64,000 nucleotides of DNA from assembly GCF_011806455.1 (NCBI RefSeq), contig NZ_JAATOT010000004.1, forward strand, positions 124,001 through 188,000. Reading direction: 5' to 3'. Numbering within the stretch: the stretch's first letter is position 1; each line of letters starts with the position of its first letter. The position numbers and the translations under genes are program-made. Of the stretch, positions 51,097 to 60,627 are shown piece after piece. Source of the DNA: Celeribacter sp. HF31 (lineage in GTDB: Bacteria > Pseudomonadota > Alphaproteobacteria > Rhodobacterales > Rhodobacteraceae). The notes under the pieces were generated by a model that ran no database searches, was not told the origin of the DNA, and saw only the letters and a program-made list of their open reading frames with translations.

Positions 51097-51167
51097 CTGC
51101 AAGCTCCGTTTCAACTTATGTGCAAGCTCGCATGGTCCGAGGGATTTGGCAATCATTGACCGTTTGG

Positions 51168-52010
51168 TCAAACCGGCTGCACCACACCCTTTTGATGTTT
51201 CACGCGGTACTGACGCGGCGTCATGCCGAAGCGCGCACGGAACAGGCGGTGAAAATGGCTCATGTTGTGAATGCCGATCTCATCGGCGATTTCCGACAGA
51301 GAATCCGGCGTGCCCTTGAGCTGGCGCGCGGCGAACTCCATGCGCAGCGCGTTGATGTAATCCGACGGTGTTTGTCGCAGATGCATTTGCATCGTGCGGG
51401 CGACATGGGCATGGGCTTTGCCGCATTGCGCGACGAGGCCCGAGGCGCCTTCGCGGAACACCGACGGGTCTTCTGCGCGGATCAAAGCCTCGCTCAGCCA
51501 AGAGGGCATGGCAGCCGTGTCATCGCGCGCCTCAAGTGCCAGTTCGGCGACCAGAGGCAAGAGAAATGCCTCAAGATAGAGCGCGCTGCGCGGGGCGGCC
51601 TCAAGGGCTTTGGCGGCAGTGGACAGCCGAGACAAATGGCGCATGTCGCGGTGGATTTGCACGGGAAGCGAGCCGGGAGCGGGGAAATACTGTGCCACCT
51701 CAGGGAAGCGGTCGGTCAATTCCTTGATCCGTTTGCGCTTGAGGATGATGTTGACGATATGGCTCTCGTCGCCGACACCCTGAAGCGCATGGGGGTAACC
51801 CGGCGCGAGAAACACCAGATCGCCCTCGGTCAGCTTCACCTGAGAGGTCTCAGTGACCAGCCGCGCGCGCCCGTTGTGCAGCCAGAACAGCTCATAATAA
51901 TCCTGATCGTGCAGCGCCTTAGGGCGCGCACGCGATAGGACGGAGCGGGAGAAGTGGAACTGTTCTCCTTTGCTCAAAATGTCTGACTGCAGCAATTGGG
52001 TTATATCCAT
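51168..52010 (-). CDS. AraC family transcriptional regulator (cupin type)
   Basis: A 280-residue activator-type regulator. A cupin sensor domain (ALHDQDYYELFWLHNGRARLVTE, about residues 32-55, and PGYPHALQGVGDESHIVNIIL) precedes two AraC helix-turn-helices with the second LSEIADEIGIHNMSHFHRLFRARFGMTPRQYR. It lies 71 nt upstream of deoC on the same strand and divergent from rpe. It may control deoC, but no operator was recognised. Confidence 0.92.
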   Translation of the reverse strand: MDITQLLQSDILSKGEQFHFSRSVLSRARPKALHDQDYYELFWLHNGRARLVTETSQVKLTEGDLVFLAPGYPHALQGVGDESHIVNIILKRKRIKELTDRFPEVAQYFPAPGSLPVQIHRDMRHLSRLSTAAKALEAAPRSALYLEAFLLPLVAELALEARDDTAAMPSWLSEALIRAEDPSVFREGASGLVAQCGKAHAHVARTMQMHLRQTPSDYINALRMEFAARQLKGTPDSLSEIADEIGIHNMSHFHRLFRARFGMTPRQYRVKHQKGVVQPV

Positions 52011-52239
52011 GACGTAAAGTTAGCACATGTTCGCGGATGATTCGTGACCTTTCCTTTATTTTTGAACAGGAAATCAGCGCCGTGAGAGGATTTGCTGCAT
52101 TCGCGAGCAAGGCTGGCGAGAAGTCGCCGGTCAGAGGCTCGGAACTCGGCCTATCCGTGCCGAAACAGAGGAAAGGTGACAGGGGCGGGCAAACGGGGTA
52201 GATGCAGCGCGAAGACTGCCAGTTTGAGGAATCGCCACC

Positions 52240-52938
52240 ATGTCCAGCCAAAGCTTTGAGCGCTCGATCAAGATCGCCCCGTCCATCCTTGCCGCCGATT
52301 TCGCGAATTTCGGCCAGGAGATCGAAGCCGTCGAGGCCCAGGGCGCCGATTGGATTCACGTCGATGTCATGGACGGGCATTTCGTGCCGAACCTGACCTT
52401 TGGCCCGGCGATGTGCAAGGCAATCCGCCCGCATATCAAGACGGTGATGGACGTGCACCTGATGATCGCGCCTGTCGATCCCTATATCGAGGCCTTCGCC
52501 GAGGCCGGCGCCGACATCATCACTGCACATGTCGAAGCGGGTCCGCATATTCACCGCACCATGCAGGCGATCCGCGCGAATGGCGCGAAAGCGGGCGTGG
52601 CACTCAACCCCGGCACGCCGGCGGAAAGTGTCGAGTACCTGTTGGATATGGTCGATCTGATCTGTGTGATGACCGTGAACCCCGGTTTTGGCGGCCAGAA
52701 ATTCATTCACTCCCAGATCGAGAAAATCAAACAGCTGCGGGAGATGATCGGCGATCGTCCGATCCACATCGAAATCGACGGTGGCGTCGACCCGAGCACG
52801 GCGCCTCTGGTGGCGGCTGCGGGCGCCGATGCACTGGTCGCGGGCTCTGCCGTGTTCAAAGGCGGCTCTGTCGTGAACCCGATCCCCTACGGCGACAACA
52901 TCCGCGCCATTCGTGCTGCGGCAGAGGCCGCGCGCTGA
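52240..52938 (+). CDS. rpe: Ribulose-phosphate 3-epimerase
   Basis: Interconverts ribulose-5-phosphate and xylulose-5-phosphate in the pentose phosphate and Calvin routes. The 232-residue TIM barrel has [33 protein letters not shown] with the catalytic Asp, [21 protein letters not shown] and the second catalytic Asp in [27 protein letters not shown] precedes the ATG. Confidence 0.97.
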   Translation: MSSQSFERSIKIAPSILAADFANFGQEIEAVEAQGADWIHVDVMDGHFVPNLTFGPAMCKAIRPHIKTVMDVHLMIAPVDPYIEAFAEAGADIITAHVEAGPHIHRTMQAIRANGAKAGVALNPGTPAESVEYLLDMVDLICVMTVNPGFGGQKFIHSQIEKIKQLREMIGDRPIHIEIDGGVDPSTAPLVAAAGADALVAGSAVFKGGSVVNPIPYGDNIRAIRAAAEAAR

Positions 52939-52944
52939 GACGTT

Positions 52945-53865
52945 TTATTCTGGCTGGGTGACAGGCAGGAGGAGGGTGACGCCCTCTTCCTGCGCCAACG
53001 CATCGAGGTCTTCCTCGTAATGCGCGGTCAGGACCTCGATGTCTTCAGGCCCCCAACCGGGGATGTCGCAACGCGGGGCCAGTGCCTCCTCGCGACCATA
53101 TTTGTCCATGAACACCATGATCGCGCGCTCATATTGCGCCGGCGTCTCGGGGGCCTGACTGATCAGATAGGTTTTCAACCGCTCGAAGCCTTCCTCCAAA
53201 AGCAAGGGTTTCAGAGGCAGGATGCGACCCGCCACAGGCTCCTCCGGGGGCAGGTGAAACAGGTGCCGCATCACGGTGGGCCAGATCAGCGGCGCGTCCT
53301 CTTCGGCCCAGATCAGGAGCGGCACATCGGGCACAGCCGCGCGCAAGGCCTCCACCGTGTCGCGCCAGCGCAGGCCCGCCGGGTCGACCTGATCCACGAA
53401 GGTGCTCAGCAGGCGCGGCGCGGTGCCCGATGCAAAGCTGTTGCTCATGAAAACCGCCGGATTGATCAGCGCCATGCTGATCTGTAGCTCCGCGCCGGAA
53501 AACAGCTCGGCCACAGCCGCGACGCGCTCTCCTATGCCGGGGTAAAGCATTTCGCCATCCACGGACTCACGCAGCGGCGCCGCCCAGCGGTCGTCAGCCA
53601 GAAACAAATGCTGCGCGCCGGATTGGCCCAAGAGCGCACGGCGCACCTCATCCTCTTCTTCGGCAATCGGCGGCAAGCCGTCGAGGTTTTCGAGCATCTT
53701 GGAAATCACGCTCCAGGCGTGGCGCTTTGCGGGGACATGCACGCCATGCGCCTTGAGCCGCGCCCGGTTGGCGGAGACGGAGCGTTGCAGGTAGCCGTCG
53801 GCGGTGAAATGCACCCCGATATGCAGCGTCACACGCGGTTTTTCGGTCTCTTTGGCGTCGCTCAA
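52945..53865 (-). CDS. Degenerate sulfotransferase-like protein, glycan cluster
   Basis: A 306-residue protein. VTLHIGVHFTADGYLQRSVSANRARLKAHGVHVP matches the start of P-loop sulfotransferase-like proteins (LHIGxHKTGTTxIQ), but the phosphosulfate loop reads HFTADG in place of HKTGTT, so PAPS binding is doubtful. The TTG start overlaps the upstream stop (TTGA) and is preceded by GGGGAG, supporting coupling. Last gene of a three-gene minus-strand glycan operon. The role may be structural or a different transfer reaction. Confidence 0.7.
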   Translation of the reverse strand: MSDAKETEKPRVTLHIGVHFTADGYLQRSVSANRARLKAHGVHVPAKRHAWSVISKMLENLDGLPPIAEEEDEVRRALLGQSGAQHLFLADDRWAAPLRESVDGEMLYPGIGERVAAVAELFSGAELQISMALINPAVFMSNSFASGTAPRLLSTFVDQVDPAGLRWRDTVEALRAAVPDVPLLIWAEEDAPLIWPTVMRHLFHLPPEEPVAGRILPLKPLLLEEGFERLKTYLISQAPETPAQYERAIMVFMDKYGREEALAPRCDIPGWGPEDIEVLTAHYEEDLDALAQEEGVTLLLPVTQPE

Positions 53866-56087
53866 TGTGCCGTCTCCCCGCGTTCTACGGTGAAAAAGAA
53901 TTTCTCTTCGCCCGCGCGCTCCAGCACTTCGTCGGGCACGCATTCCGGGCCGGTGAGAAACACATTCGCGCCGAAATGGCGGTGCATGCGGCTGAGTTTC
54001 TCCATCCGCGGGCCGGTCAGTTCGGCGTAGAATTTGCTGTAGTTTTCCGTCGCCCGCAGCTCTTTGATCTTGTCTTTGTGGGCTTTGACACAGGCCTCAT
54101 GCTGGGCGCGAATGTCGGGATCGGCCAGCAACCGGTCGAATTCTTCTTGCAGCTTTGGGATCATCCGCTGGATCGAGCGCTCTTCCTCGAAGTTGTTGTT
54201 CATACGGAACCAGTACGCCAAGCCTTGGTCGCGGTCCACGTGGTTCACCCGCCCCCGGTCGCGTTTCACGAGGAAACTCTCCGCCGAGCGCACGGCGTAG
54301 TGATTGAGCTGCACCACGTCATAGCCGTAGGTCGAGGCGTTCGACCGCCAGGCGTTGCGATATTCGCCCTCGGGCATGGGTTTGGCGGAGCCATTGTACC
54401 AGCGGATCTTGTCCCATATCTGCGGCTTGAGGCCTTTGGGCCGGTGCACGCCGAGTTTCTTGAATAAGCCGACGTTTTTAAAGAGCGTTTTAAACCCCCA
54501 GGCCTGATGCGGTTTGTTGGCAAACTCGGGTGCGCAGCGAAAGAATTGCTCGATCAAAAACCGGTCTTCGTACGCATGCACGTCGTTGTTGCCAAAGAGC
54601 CGCCAGGTGCAGGAAATCAGGTTCGCATCCGGCACCACATCAAAGAGCGCGGTCATCGTGCCATCGCCCACCTTGATGTCGATGAACTCGTCCACATCCA
54701 TCGAAATCGCCCAGTCGCTTTCCATCACGACGGGTTCTTTTTCGGCCTGCTGAAGCGCATGGTGTTGCGGTTTCAACCCTGTGCCGTGGAATTTGTTGTC
54801 GCGGTGCTGGACGTAGCCTTTGTCTTGCAAGAGATCGAGGAAGGTGTCGGTGCCGTCGGTGCAATCGTTGGTGTAGACCAGAAAGCCCTCGATTCCAATG
54901 GCGCGGTGATAAGCCAGCCATTCAAGGATGAAGGGCCCCTCGTTTTTCATGCAGGTCACGATGGCGACGGAATTGTCGCCCTTGGGCGGTTGTTCCACCT
55001 CTTCATGCGGCATGAGGATCGGTTTGTGATCCCATTCGGCTTCCGACATTTTGATCAGCGGTGCATGTTCGATCAGCGAGGCCTTGGGCACAATCTTTGA
55101 AACAGTGGGCGCGCGGTGTCTGAGCGCCATGAAGCGGTAGAACGGATAGGCCACCTCCGGGTCTACCCCGCCGATCCGCACCAGTCGGAACACCGCCTGA
55201 TCGTCAAGCGCAGCCATCGCGGCGCACCAGCGGCCTCGACGTTTCTTGGCATCGAACTGGACACAGATGTGATCGGCAAAGCGCACCGGATCGTCGTCGC
55301 GCACCCGCCAAGGGTAACATTGCTGGCCGACGAGTTGCACCACGCCGCCCTTCGCGGTCTGCGCCAGATCGAACATGGTACCGCGGGGATCTGGTGGCAC
55401 GAGGTCATAGACCTCGATATTGGCCACCGCCCGGGCCTCGGGCAGAAAGAGGTGCCTGAGCATCTCGTAGATCAACACATCGCCCAAAGGCGCGGACCAC
55501 GGCGCGGGCTTTGGCACCTCCATCCGGTCCTTGCCCGGCGCACCGGGCGTGACGAAGGGGTGGTGTTCAGGCGCGTTGTCGGATTGCCCCAAAGGCACAT
55601 CGCAATCGACCAGAAGCACGGCGAGATCGTCGAAATTTTTCAGGCCGCTTTCCAGTGCTTCGGCAAATGCCTCATCCGTGCCGGGGGCCGCACGATCCAG
55701 AATGACCGCGCCTGTCAGGCCCTGGTGTTTGACGTGATAGGCGAGCCAGTCCAGCACCGTGTCCGCCGTCTCGCCATTGCGCGTGGCCAGCGCCACATTG
55801 CGCCCGGCCATCATCGCGGGTTGTGGCGCTTTGGGCGTGATCTCTACCATTTCGCTGTCGAAAAACGCCTGAATGCCGCCTTCGGGGATGCGCCCTGTGA
55901 GCCATGGGGCATCGCCCACGCTGCGGGTCTCGGCCGCATCCAAAAGCTTTTCGGCCACGATGGGGCTCACCTCAGAGCCTTTGGTGAAAAACAGATGCGC
56001 GCTGGCGTTACCCGTCTGAACGGCGGCCAAAAGCACCGCCATGCCAAGATCGCGCGACTGGATGTGATGTCTGTCAAACTGTGCCAT
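53862..56087 (-). CDS. Glycosyltransferase with tandem GT2/GT92-like domains, N-terminal copy degenerate
   Basis: A 741-residue cytoplasmic protein with two related halves. The C-terminal half (from about 373) is a complete GT-A enzyme: VAIVTCMKNEGPFILEWLAYHRAIGIEGF, TNDCTDGT, and the metal site MDVDEFID (about 463). The N-terminal half (about 95-330) repeats the first motif as NVALATRNGETADTVLDWLAYHVKHQGLTGA and then DRAAPGTDE, but no DxD is present. It starts 2 nt after the upstream gene stop. It probably adds sugars to a surface polymer. Confidence 0.85.
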   Translation of the reverse strand: MAQFDRHHIQSRDLGMAVLLAAVQTGNASAHLFFTKGSEVSPIVAEKLLDAAETRSVGDAPWLTGRIPEGGIQAFFDSEMVEITPKAPQPAMMAGRNVALATRNGETADTVLDWLAYHVKHQGLTGAVILDRAAPGTDEAFAEALESGLKNFDDLAVLLVDCDVPLGQSDNAPEHHPFVTPGAPGKDRMEVPKPAPWSAPLGDVLIYEMLRHLFLPEARAVANIEVYDLVPPDPRGTMFDLAQTAKGGVVQLVGQQCYPWRVRDDDPVRFADHICVQFDAKKRRGRWCAAMAALDDQAVFRLVRIGGVDPEVAYPFYRFMALRHRAPTVSKIVPKASLIEHAPLIKMSEAEWDHKPILMPHEEVEQPPKGDNSVAIVTCMKNEGPFILEWLAYHRAIGIEGFLVYTNDCTDGTDTFLDLLQDKGYVQHRDNKFHGTGLKPQHHALQQAEKEPVVMESDWAISMDVDEFIDIKVGDGTMTALFDVVPDANLISCTWRLFGNNDVHAYEDRFLIEQFFRCAPEFANKPHQAWGFKTLFKNVGLFKKLGVHRPKGLKPQIWDKIRWYNGSAKPMPEGEYRNAWRSNASTYGYDVVQLNHYAVRSAESFLVKRDRGRVNHVDRDQGLAYWFRMNNNFEEERSIQRMIPKLQEEFDRLLADPDIRAQHEACVKAHKDKIKELRATENYSKFYAELTGPRMEKLSRMHRHFGANVFLTGPECVPDEVLERAGEEKFFFTVERGETAH

Positions 56088-56088
56088 G

Positions 56089-57114
56089 TCAGGCCTGTCT
56101 GTCCTCGGTTCTGTCCTCAGTCTTCAGCGCCTTGAGCCGCGCCAGATGCGCCGCCAATTGGGTCGGGCCGGGGGCGACCGAGCTTCCCATGAGCGTCAGT
56201 TGCCACATCAGTTCGACCACATCGCGCCGCAATGTCAGGCGTTTAAGCGCCCCGCGGTGATAGCCCACCGTCTCCGCATGAAGATCGTCGACCTCCGACA
56301 GCGCGGCACGGGCTGTTGCGGCAGCCTCTCGCATCGGCGCGATGCGTGTATCTTCGACCGTGTTAAAATTCCGTTCCGCCCAATAGCCTGCGCCCACGGG
56401 TTTTTCCATATGGTTTGGCAGGCCGCGCTGGGATTTGAGGAGGAATTCCTCAATGGAGCGCGTGGAATAGTGATTGAGCCAGGCGCGCTCGCCTTTTGAG
56501 GTCAGGCCAAAGAGGTTGATCCGTGATTGCTGCGCGGCGAAATCCGGCGCCATGGGGCGGCCTGCGGCAGTGACCCAGCGCGCCTCTTTGCCTTTCGGGC
56601 GATGGACGCCGAGGCCTTTGAACGCCTTGGGCCGGTGCAGGGTCTTGAAGAAATGCGCCAAGGGCAGGGGGATGTCGTCGGGGGCCGCCAGGGTGAACCG
56701 CTCCGTCACCGGGCGGTCGTCCCATGTGCCAAGCCCACTGTTGCCAAACAGATGCCATCTGAGCGGCATGGCGTCGGCCTCTTCGGGCAGAAGCTCCACC
56801 AGAGGCGCTTCGAGCACGAGATATTCATCGACATCGAAAAACATCGCCAGATCGGCTTCTTTGTATAGCGGGTGCTTGGACAGCATTTTCATTGCCTGCC
56901 ATTGCACGGCCTTCTCGCCCTCGGGCACGAAGGGCAGGTGGGTGATGACCCCTGCGGCGTCCAGCGCATCGAGCAGCCGGTCCGTGCCATCCGAACAATC
57001 GTGCGAGGCGATGAGGAACTGCGTAAACCCCGCCGCCTTGTGATGGGCGATCCAATCCAGAAGCCAAGGCCCCTCGTCGCGGATGCATGTGATCGCGAGT
57101 GTGTTCAAACCCAA
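56089..57114 (-). CDS. Glycosyltransferase family 2/92-like
   Basis: A 341-residue GT-A enzyme. LAITCIRDEGPWLLDWIAHHKAAGFTQFLIASHDCSDGTDRLL (residues 6-48) is the donor-binding start and FFDVDEYLVLE (about residues 92-101) the metal-binding motif. TLHRPKAFKGLGVHRPKGK and WLNHYSTRSIEEFLLKSQRG match GT92-like proteins and the neighbouring 741-residue enzyme. It opens the three-gene glycan operon. Confidence 0.9.
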   Translation of the reverse strand: MGLNTLAITCIRDEGPWLLDWIAHHKAAGFTQFLIASHDCSDGTDRLLDALDAAGVITHLPFVPEGEKAVQWQAMKMLSKHPLYKEADLAMFFDVDEYLVLEAPLVELLPEEADAMPLRWHLFGNSGLGTWDDRPVTERFTLAAPDDIPLPLAHFFKTLHRPKAFKGLGVHRPKGKEARWVTAAGRPMAPDFAAQQSRINLFGLTSKGERAWLNHYSTRSIEEFLLKSQRGLPNHMEKPVGAGYWAERNFNTVEDTRIAPMREAAATARAALSEVDDLHAETVGYHRGALKRLTLRRDVVELMWQLTLMGSSVAPGPTQLAAHLARLKALKTEDRTEDRQA

Positions 57115-57320
57115 CCTGTCCTCATACGCGTCTCAAGCGGCCTTCGCGCTTGATTTCGTTGCAAAAGGGGTCTCACATGGCCCAGTATGAGTCAAGTTTG
57201 CCGGGCCGTCTCTCATGGCCTTTTGGTCGCGGGTCGGGTAACGATCCGGGCCAGAACGGCAGGCGTCGGGCTGAGATTAAAAGATGCTAAGAGTAAGAGA
57301 TAGAGCAGGTATCAGGCGAA

Positions 57321-58325
57321 ATGGATAAACTACCCGAGATCGCGTCGCTTTGGATCGGCGGCAAGTTGAGCTGGCTGGAACAGCTTTGCCTGAAAAGCTT
57401 TGCCGATCAGGGCCATCACATCACGCTCTATTCCTACGAGCCGATCCCCAATGTGCCGCCGGGGGTGCATGTCGCAGATGCCGCCGAGATCTATCCCGGC
57501 GAGCGGATGCTGCGCCACGCGCGGACCGGGAGCCCGGCGATCCATGCCGATATGTGGCGGCTCAACCTGTTGAAAAAGACCGACAAGATTTGGGTCGATG
57601 CGGATATGTATTGCTACAAGCCCTTCGACTACAGCTCGCCTTATGTTTTCGGGTGGGAAAAGCCGGGGCTGGTGTGCAACGCGGTTCTGGGGCTGCCGTC
57701 GGACAGCAAAACCCTGAACGGATTGCTGGAGTTTTTCGAGGACGAATATGCCATCGCGCCCTGGCTCAAACCCGAACAGATCGCCGAGCTTGAGGCCGAA
57801 CGCGACGCGGGCACGCCGGTGCATATGACGGAGCAGACCTGGGGCTTTACCGGGCCCTCGTCGGTCACGCATTTCCTGATCGAGACCGGAGAGATCGAAC
57901 ACGCGCAGCCCGAACCCGCCTTTTATCCGGTGAGTTTCAAGGAGCGAAACCACCTGATCCTCAGCCGTTTCAAACCCGAAGAGCGTTTCACTGAGGACAC
58001 GCGCGGGGTGCATTTCTGGGCGCGTCGGATGAAGCCGCGTTTGGAGGAAAAGGAAAACAACACGCCCCGGCGCGGGTCCTTTATGGATGAGCTGATCAAG
58101 AAACATGCCATCGACCCGGCGGCGGCGCCGATCCCGGCCAAAAAGGCCAATGCGAACGCCAAGGCCCCGGTGGACGACCCGGCGTTTCAGGCGCAGATCG
58201 GGCTTGAGGCGCTCAAGGGCGAGTTGTCGATGGACAAGATTTGCCGCGCGTTTCTGGTGGACAAGAAGTTCGTCAAGGAATGCCGCGAGGTGATCGAACA
58301 AAAGGCGGCCACGCTGTTCGAATGA
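57321..58325 (+). CDS. Glycosyltransferase, GT32/capsule-type
   Basis: A 334-residue protein. SLWIGGKLSWLEQLCLKSFADQGHHITLYSYEP, then AIHADMWRLNLLKKTDKIWVDADMYCYKPF with the DxD motif, place it in the GT32-like group used for capsule and other surface glycans. A long helical C-terminal tail (Lys/Ala-rich, about residues 260-334) is unusual. It is divergent from the three-gene glycan operon, and repeat copy C starts 13 nt after its stop. Confidence 0.85.
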   Translation: MDKLPEIASLWIGGKLSWLEQLCLKSFADQGHHITLYSYEPIPNVPPGVHVADAAEIYPGERMLRHARTGSPAIHADMWRLNLLKKTDKIWVDADMYCYKPFDYSSPYVFGWEKPGLVCNAVLGLPSDSKTLNGLLEFFEDEYAIAPWLKPEQIAELEAERDAGTPVHMTEQTWGFTGPSSVTHFLIETGEIEHAQPEPAFYPVSFKERNHLILSRFKPEERFTEDTRGVHFWARRMKPRLEEKENNTPRRGSFMDELIKKHAIDPAAAPIPAKKANANAKAPVDDPAFQAQIGLEALKGELSMDKICRAFLVDKKFVKECREVIEQKAATLFE

Positions 58326-58338
58326 CGCAAAAGGCGGC

Positions 58339-58454
58339 TAAAGCGTTTCTCAAAAAAACCTGAGTCACTCAATTTTTGAGAAATGCTGCAATATCAATTC
58401 AGTGTGGCAACGTTTTTCGCTCAATCTGATTCAGATTAAACGAAAAACGCTTTA
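58339..58454. repeat. 115-bp TIR repeat, copy C
   Basis: TAAAGCGTTTCTC at the left and GAAAAACGCTTTA at the right, with both hairpins conserved. It starts 13 nt after the GT32-like stop, and its last three bases are the stop codon of the convergent AbrB-type gene. Same orientation as A and B. Confidence 0.85.
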
Positions 58455-59543
58455 GTATTTGAGCCGCTCCGCCAACCGGGTCAGCAAAGAGGGGGCGACA
58501 GCCACAAGGATCACGATCCGCACAAGGTGGTGGATCGAGATATAAGCCACCTCCGCATGCATCGCCAAAGCCACCAGAGACATCTCCGTCAGCCCGCCGG
58601 GTGCATAGGCCAAGAGCACCTGTTCGACGGTCTGGCCGAACATGCCGTGCAACAGCACCGCAAAACCCAAGGACAACCCCATGGTGATCAGGGTGCCGCC
58701 CAGCGTGAGCAACAGGGTTTCGCCCACCAGTTTGGGTTTGGCGCCACGAAAGCGACAGCCCATGGTGGTGCCAAGGACAATCTGCGCGATGATCACGATG
58801 AGACCCGGTGGCGAGGAATGCGTCAGCCCTGTCATATGCACAGCGCCTGACAAAAGCATCGGCCCCAAAAGCCCCGGCGCGGGGAATTTGAGTTTGGTCC
58901 CGATCCAATTGCCCAGAACTGCACAGGCCAAAAGGATCGCGCCGCTCATCAGAGTGAGGCTCTCCCCCTCGGCATGAAGCGGCACGCCACGCACCTCAAG
59001 CCCGAGCACCACGCGAAACCACAACGCGATGATCGAGATCGTCACCACGATCCGCCCGGCATGGGCCAGAATGATCCGCTTTTCATCGCCGCCCAAAGCG
59101 CCGCCGATCACCGTCATCTCATTGAGCCCGCCGGGCATGGCGGAGAAGAACGCGGTCACCGGATCGAGGAGCCCTATCTTGATGTAGAACGGCACGACCA
59201 GAATGGCGGCAAGTACGAGATAGACCGCCAGCCCGGCCAGCGAGAGGCCCCATTGGCTCAGGTGGTGAAAAGTGTCCGAGTCGAAGCTTGAGCCTAACAT
59301 GACGCCGATCACCGGGATCACGAGGGGGCGAAACCGCCCCGAGGTCTCAAGCGGCGCACCGGCCATGACGCAGACGAAAATCACCAACATCGAGCCCAGC
59401 ATCCACGGCAGGGGCAGCCCGGCGAGGTAAAACCCGGTGCCGCCCAATGCGCCGAGAACCAGCGTCAGACTGTTGCGAAACGCGCGTGTCTTGTCCAAGG
59501 GTGCTGTCAAAATCCGATCCCGAGCCTGTCGTTGCGTCACCAT
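58452..59543 (-). CDS. AbrB family (putative ammonia monooxygenase-type) transporter
   Basis: A 363-residue inner-membrane protein made of two repeated AbrB_dom units, each with a [25 protein letters not shown] loop (first near residue 45, second near residue 250), about ten helices, [13 protein letters not shown] and [13 protein letters not shown]. These paired GG loops are the family mark. The database name ammonia monooxygenase is historical and not functional. Start 59543 has only a weak ribosome site; GTG 59591 is the alternative. The stop codon is the end of repeat copy C. Confidence 0.85.
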   Translation of the reverse strand: MVTQRQARDRILTAPLDKTRAFRNSLTLVLGALGGTGFYLAGLPLPWMLGSMLVIFVCVMAGAPLETSGRFRPLVIPVIGVMLGSSFDSDTFHHLSQWGLSLAGLAVYLVLAAILVVPFYIKIGLLDPVTAFFSAMPGGLNEMTVIGGALGGDEKRIILAHAGRIVVTISIIALWFRVVLGLEVRGVPLHAEGESLTLMSGAILLACAVLGNWIGTKLKFPAPGLLGPMLLSGAVHMTGLTHSSPPGLIVIIAQIVLGTTMGCRFRGAKPKLVGETLLLTLGGTLITMGLSLGFAVLLHGMFGQTVEQVLLAYAPGGLTEMSLVALAMHAEVAYISIHHLVRIVILVAVAPSLLTRLAERLKY

Positions 59544-59666
59544 AGCGAGGCTGTCCGCAGGGGCAAGGCGGTGAGATTTGGGATTTTGCACAGGTCTTGC
59601 GCAACCGGGGCTTGGCGCTGCCTATGGTTTCGGCTTTGCTCCGCGGTTTTTCTTAGATTTGGGTCC

Positions 59667-59710
59667 GTCACAAAAGTTTTTCAGACCTGTCACAGAAGGG
59701 TTTCAGACCC
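59667..59710 (+). promoter_or_regulatory. Tandem 22-bp repeat, PHO-box-like, upstream of phnC
   Basis: Two direct copies, GTCACAAAAGTTTTTCAGAC at 59667 and GTCACAGAAGGGTTTCAGAC at 59689, spaced exactly 22 bp (two helical turns). The GTCACA and TTTCAG words resemble PhoB half-sites. It lies 38 nt before the phnC start. Confidence 0.6.
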
Positions 59711-59747
59711 TGTGCTTTATCCCCGCCGAACGAGCGAGGGGACAGAC

Positions 59748-60572
59748 ATGCTTGATGTGAAACATCTGACGAAACGGTTTGGCGCAAACACCGCCGTGGA
59801 CAATGTCAGTTTCACTGTGGATCGGTCGATGATGATCGGCATCATCGGGCGTTCGGGCGCGGGCAAGTCGACCTTTCTGCGCATGATGAATCGTCTGACC
59901 GACGCCTCCGAAGGCGAATTGAATTTCGAGGGCCGCAATGTCCTGTCGCTCACCGGCAAAGAGAAGCGTGACTGGCAATCCGATTGCGCGATGATTTTCC
60001 AACAGTTCAACCTCGTGCCGCGTATGGATGTTGTGTCCAACGTTTTGCATGGCACCTTGGGTCGTCGTTCCACGCTTGCGACCATGTTCAATCTCTATCC
60101 CGAAGAGGATATTCACAAGGCGATCGACATTCTCGGTCGCCTTGGCATTTCCGAACATGCCACCAAACGCGCCGAGGCTCTTTCTGGTGGCCAGCAACAA
60201 CGCGTCGCCATCGCGCGCGCCCTGATGCAGGACCCGAAAGTCATTCTGGCCGACGAACCCATTGCGTCCTTGGACCCGATGAACGCGCAAACCGTGATGG
60301 AGGCGCTCCGCCGTATCCATGACGAAGACGGTCGCATGGTCATCGCCAACCTTCACACGCTCGACACCGCGCGGCGCTATTGTGACCGGATCATCGGCAT
60401 GCGCGACGGGCGCGTGGTCTTTGACGGCACGCCTGCGCAACTGACCACAGGGGTGGCGCGCGACATCTACGGCGCCGGTGCCGATTTTTCCGAAGCCGCC
60501 ACATCCACCGAAATTCGCGATCATGACGCTTTGGAAAAGGCCGAGATTCGAGCCGCCGAAGTCGCGATCTAA
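59748..60572 (+). CDS. phnC: Phosphonate ABC transporter ATPase PhnC
   Basis: The 274-residue ATPase of the phosphonate/phosphate-ester uptake system. Walker [10 protein letters not shown] (about residue 36), Q-loop [19 protein letters not shown], signature [15 protein letters not shown] and Walker [13 protein letters not shown] are intact. [19 protein letters not shown] is a PhnC mark. The ATG at 59748 follows GAGCGAGGGGACAGAC. First gene of the phn operon. Confidence 0.97.
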   Translation: MLDVKHLTKRFGANTAVDNVSFTVDRSMMIGIIGRSGAGKSTFLRMMNRLTDASEGELNFEGRNVLSLTGKEKRDWQSDCAMIFQQFNLVPRMDVVSNVLHGTLGRRSTLATMFNLYPEEDIHKAIDILGRLGISEHATKRAEALSGGQQQRVAIARALMQDPKVILADEPIASLDPMNAQTVMEALRRIHDEDGRMVIANLHTLDTARRYCDRIIGMRDGRVVFDGTPAQLTTGVARDIYGAGADFSEAATSTEIRDHDALEKAEIRAAEVAI

Positions 60573-60627
60573 CGACCTTTCATCCCCGCATACGAAAAAC
60601 CGCGGGAATAACCAACTGGAGACAGAG

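Noticed and set aside
58452-58465. TAGTATTTGAG next to repeat copy C considered as a GAGTATTT site
   Set aside because: It lies within the AbrB-type coding end and lacks the G and downstream part of the motif.
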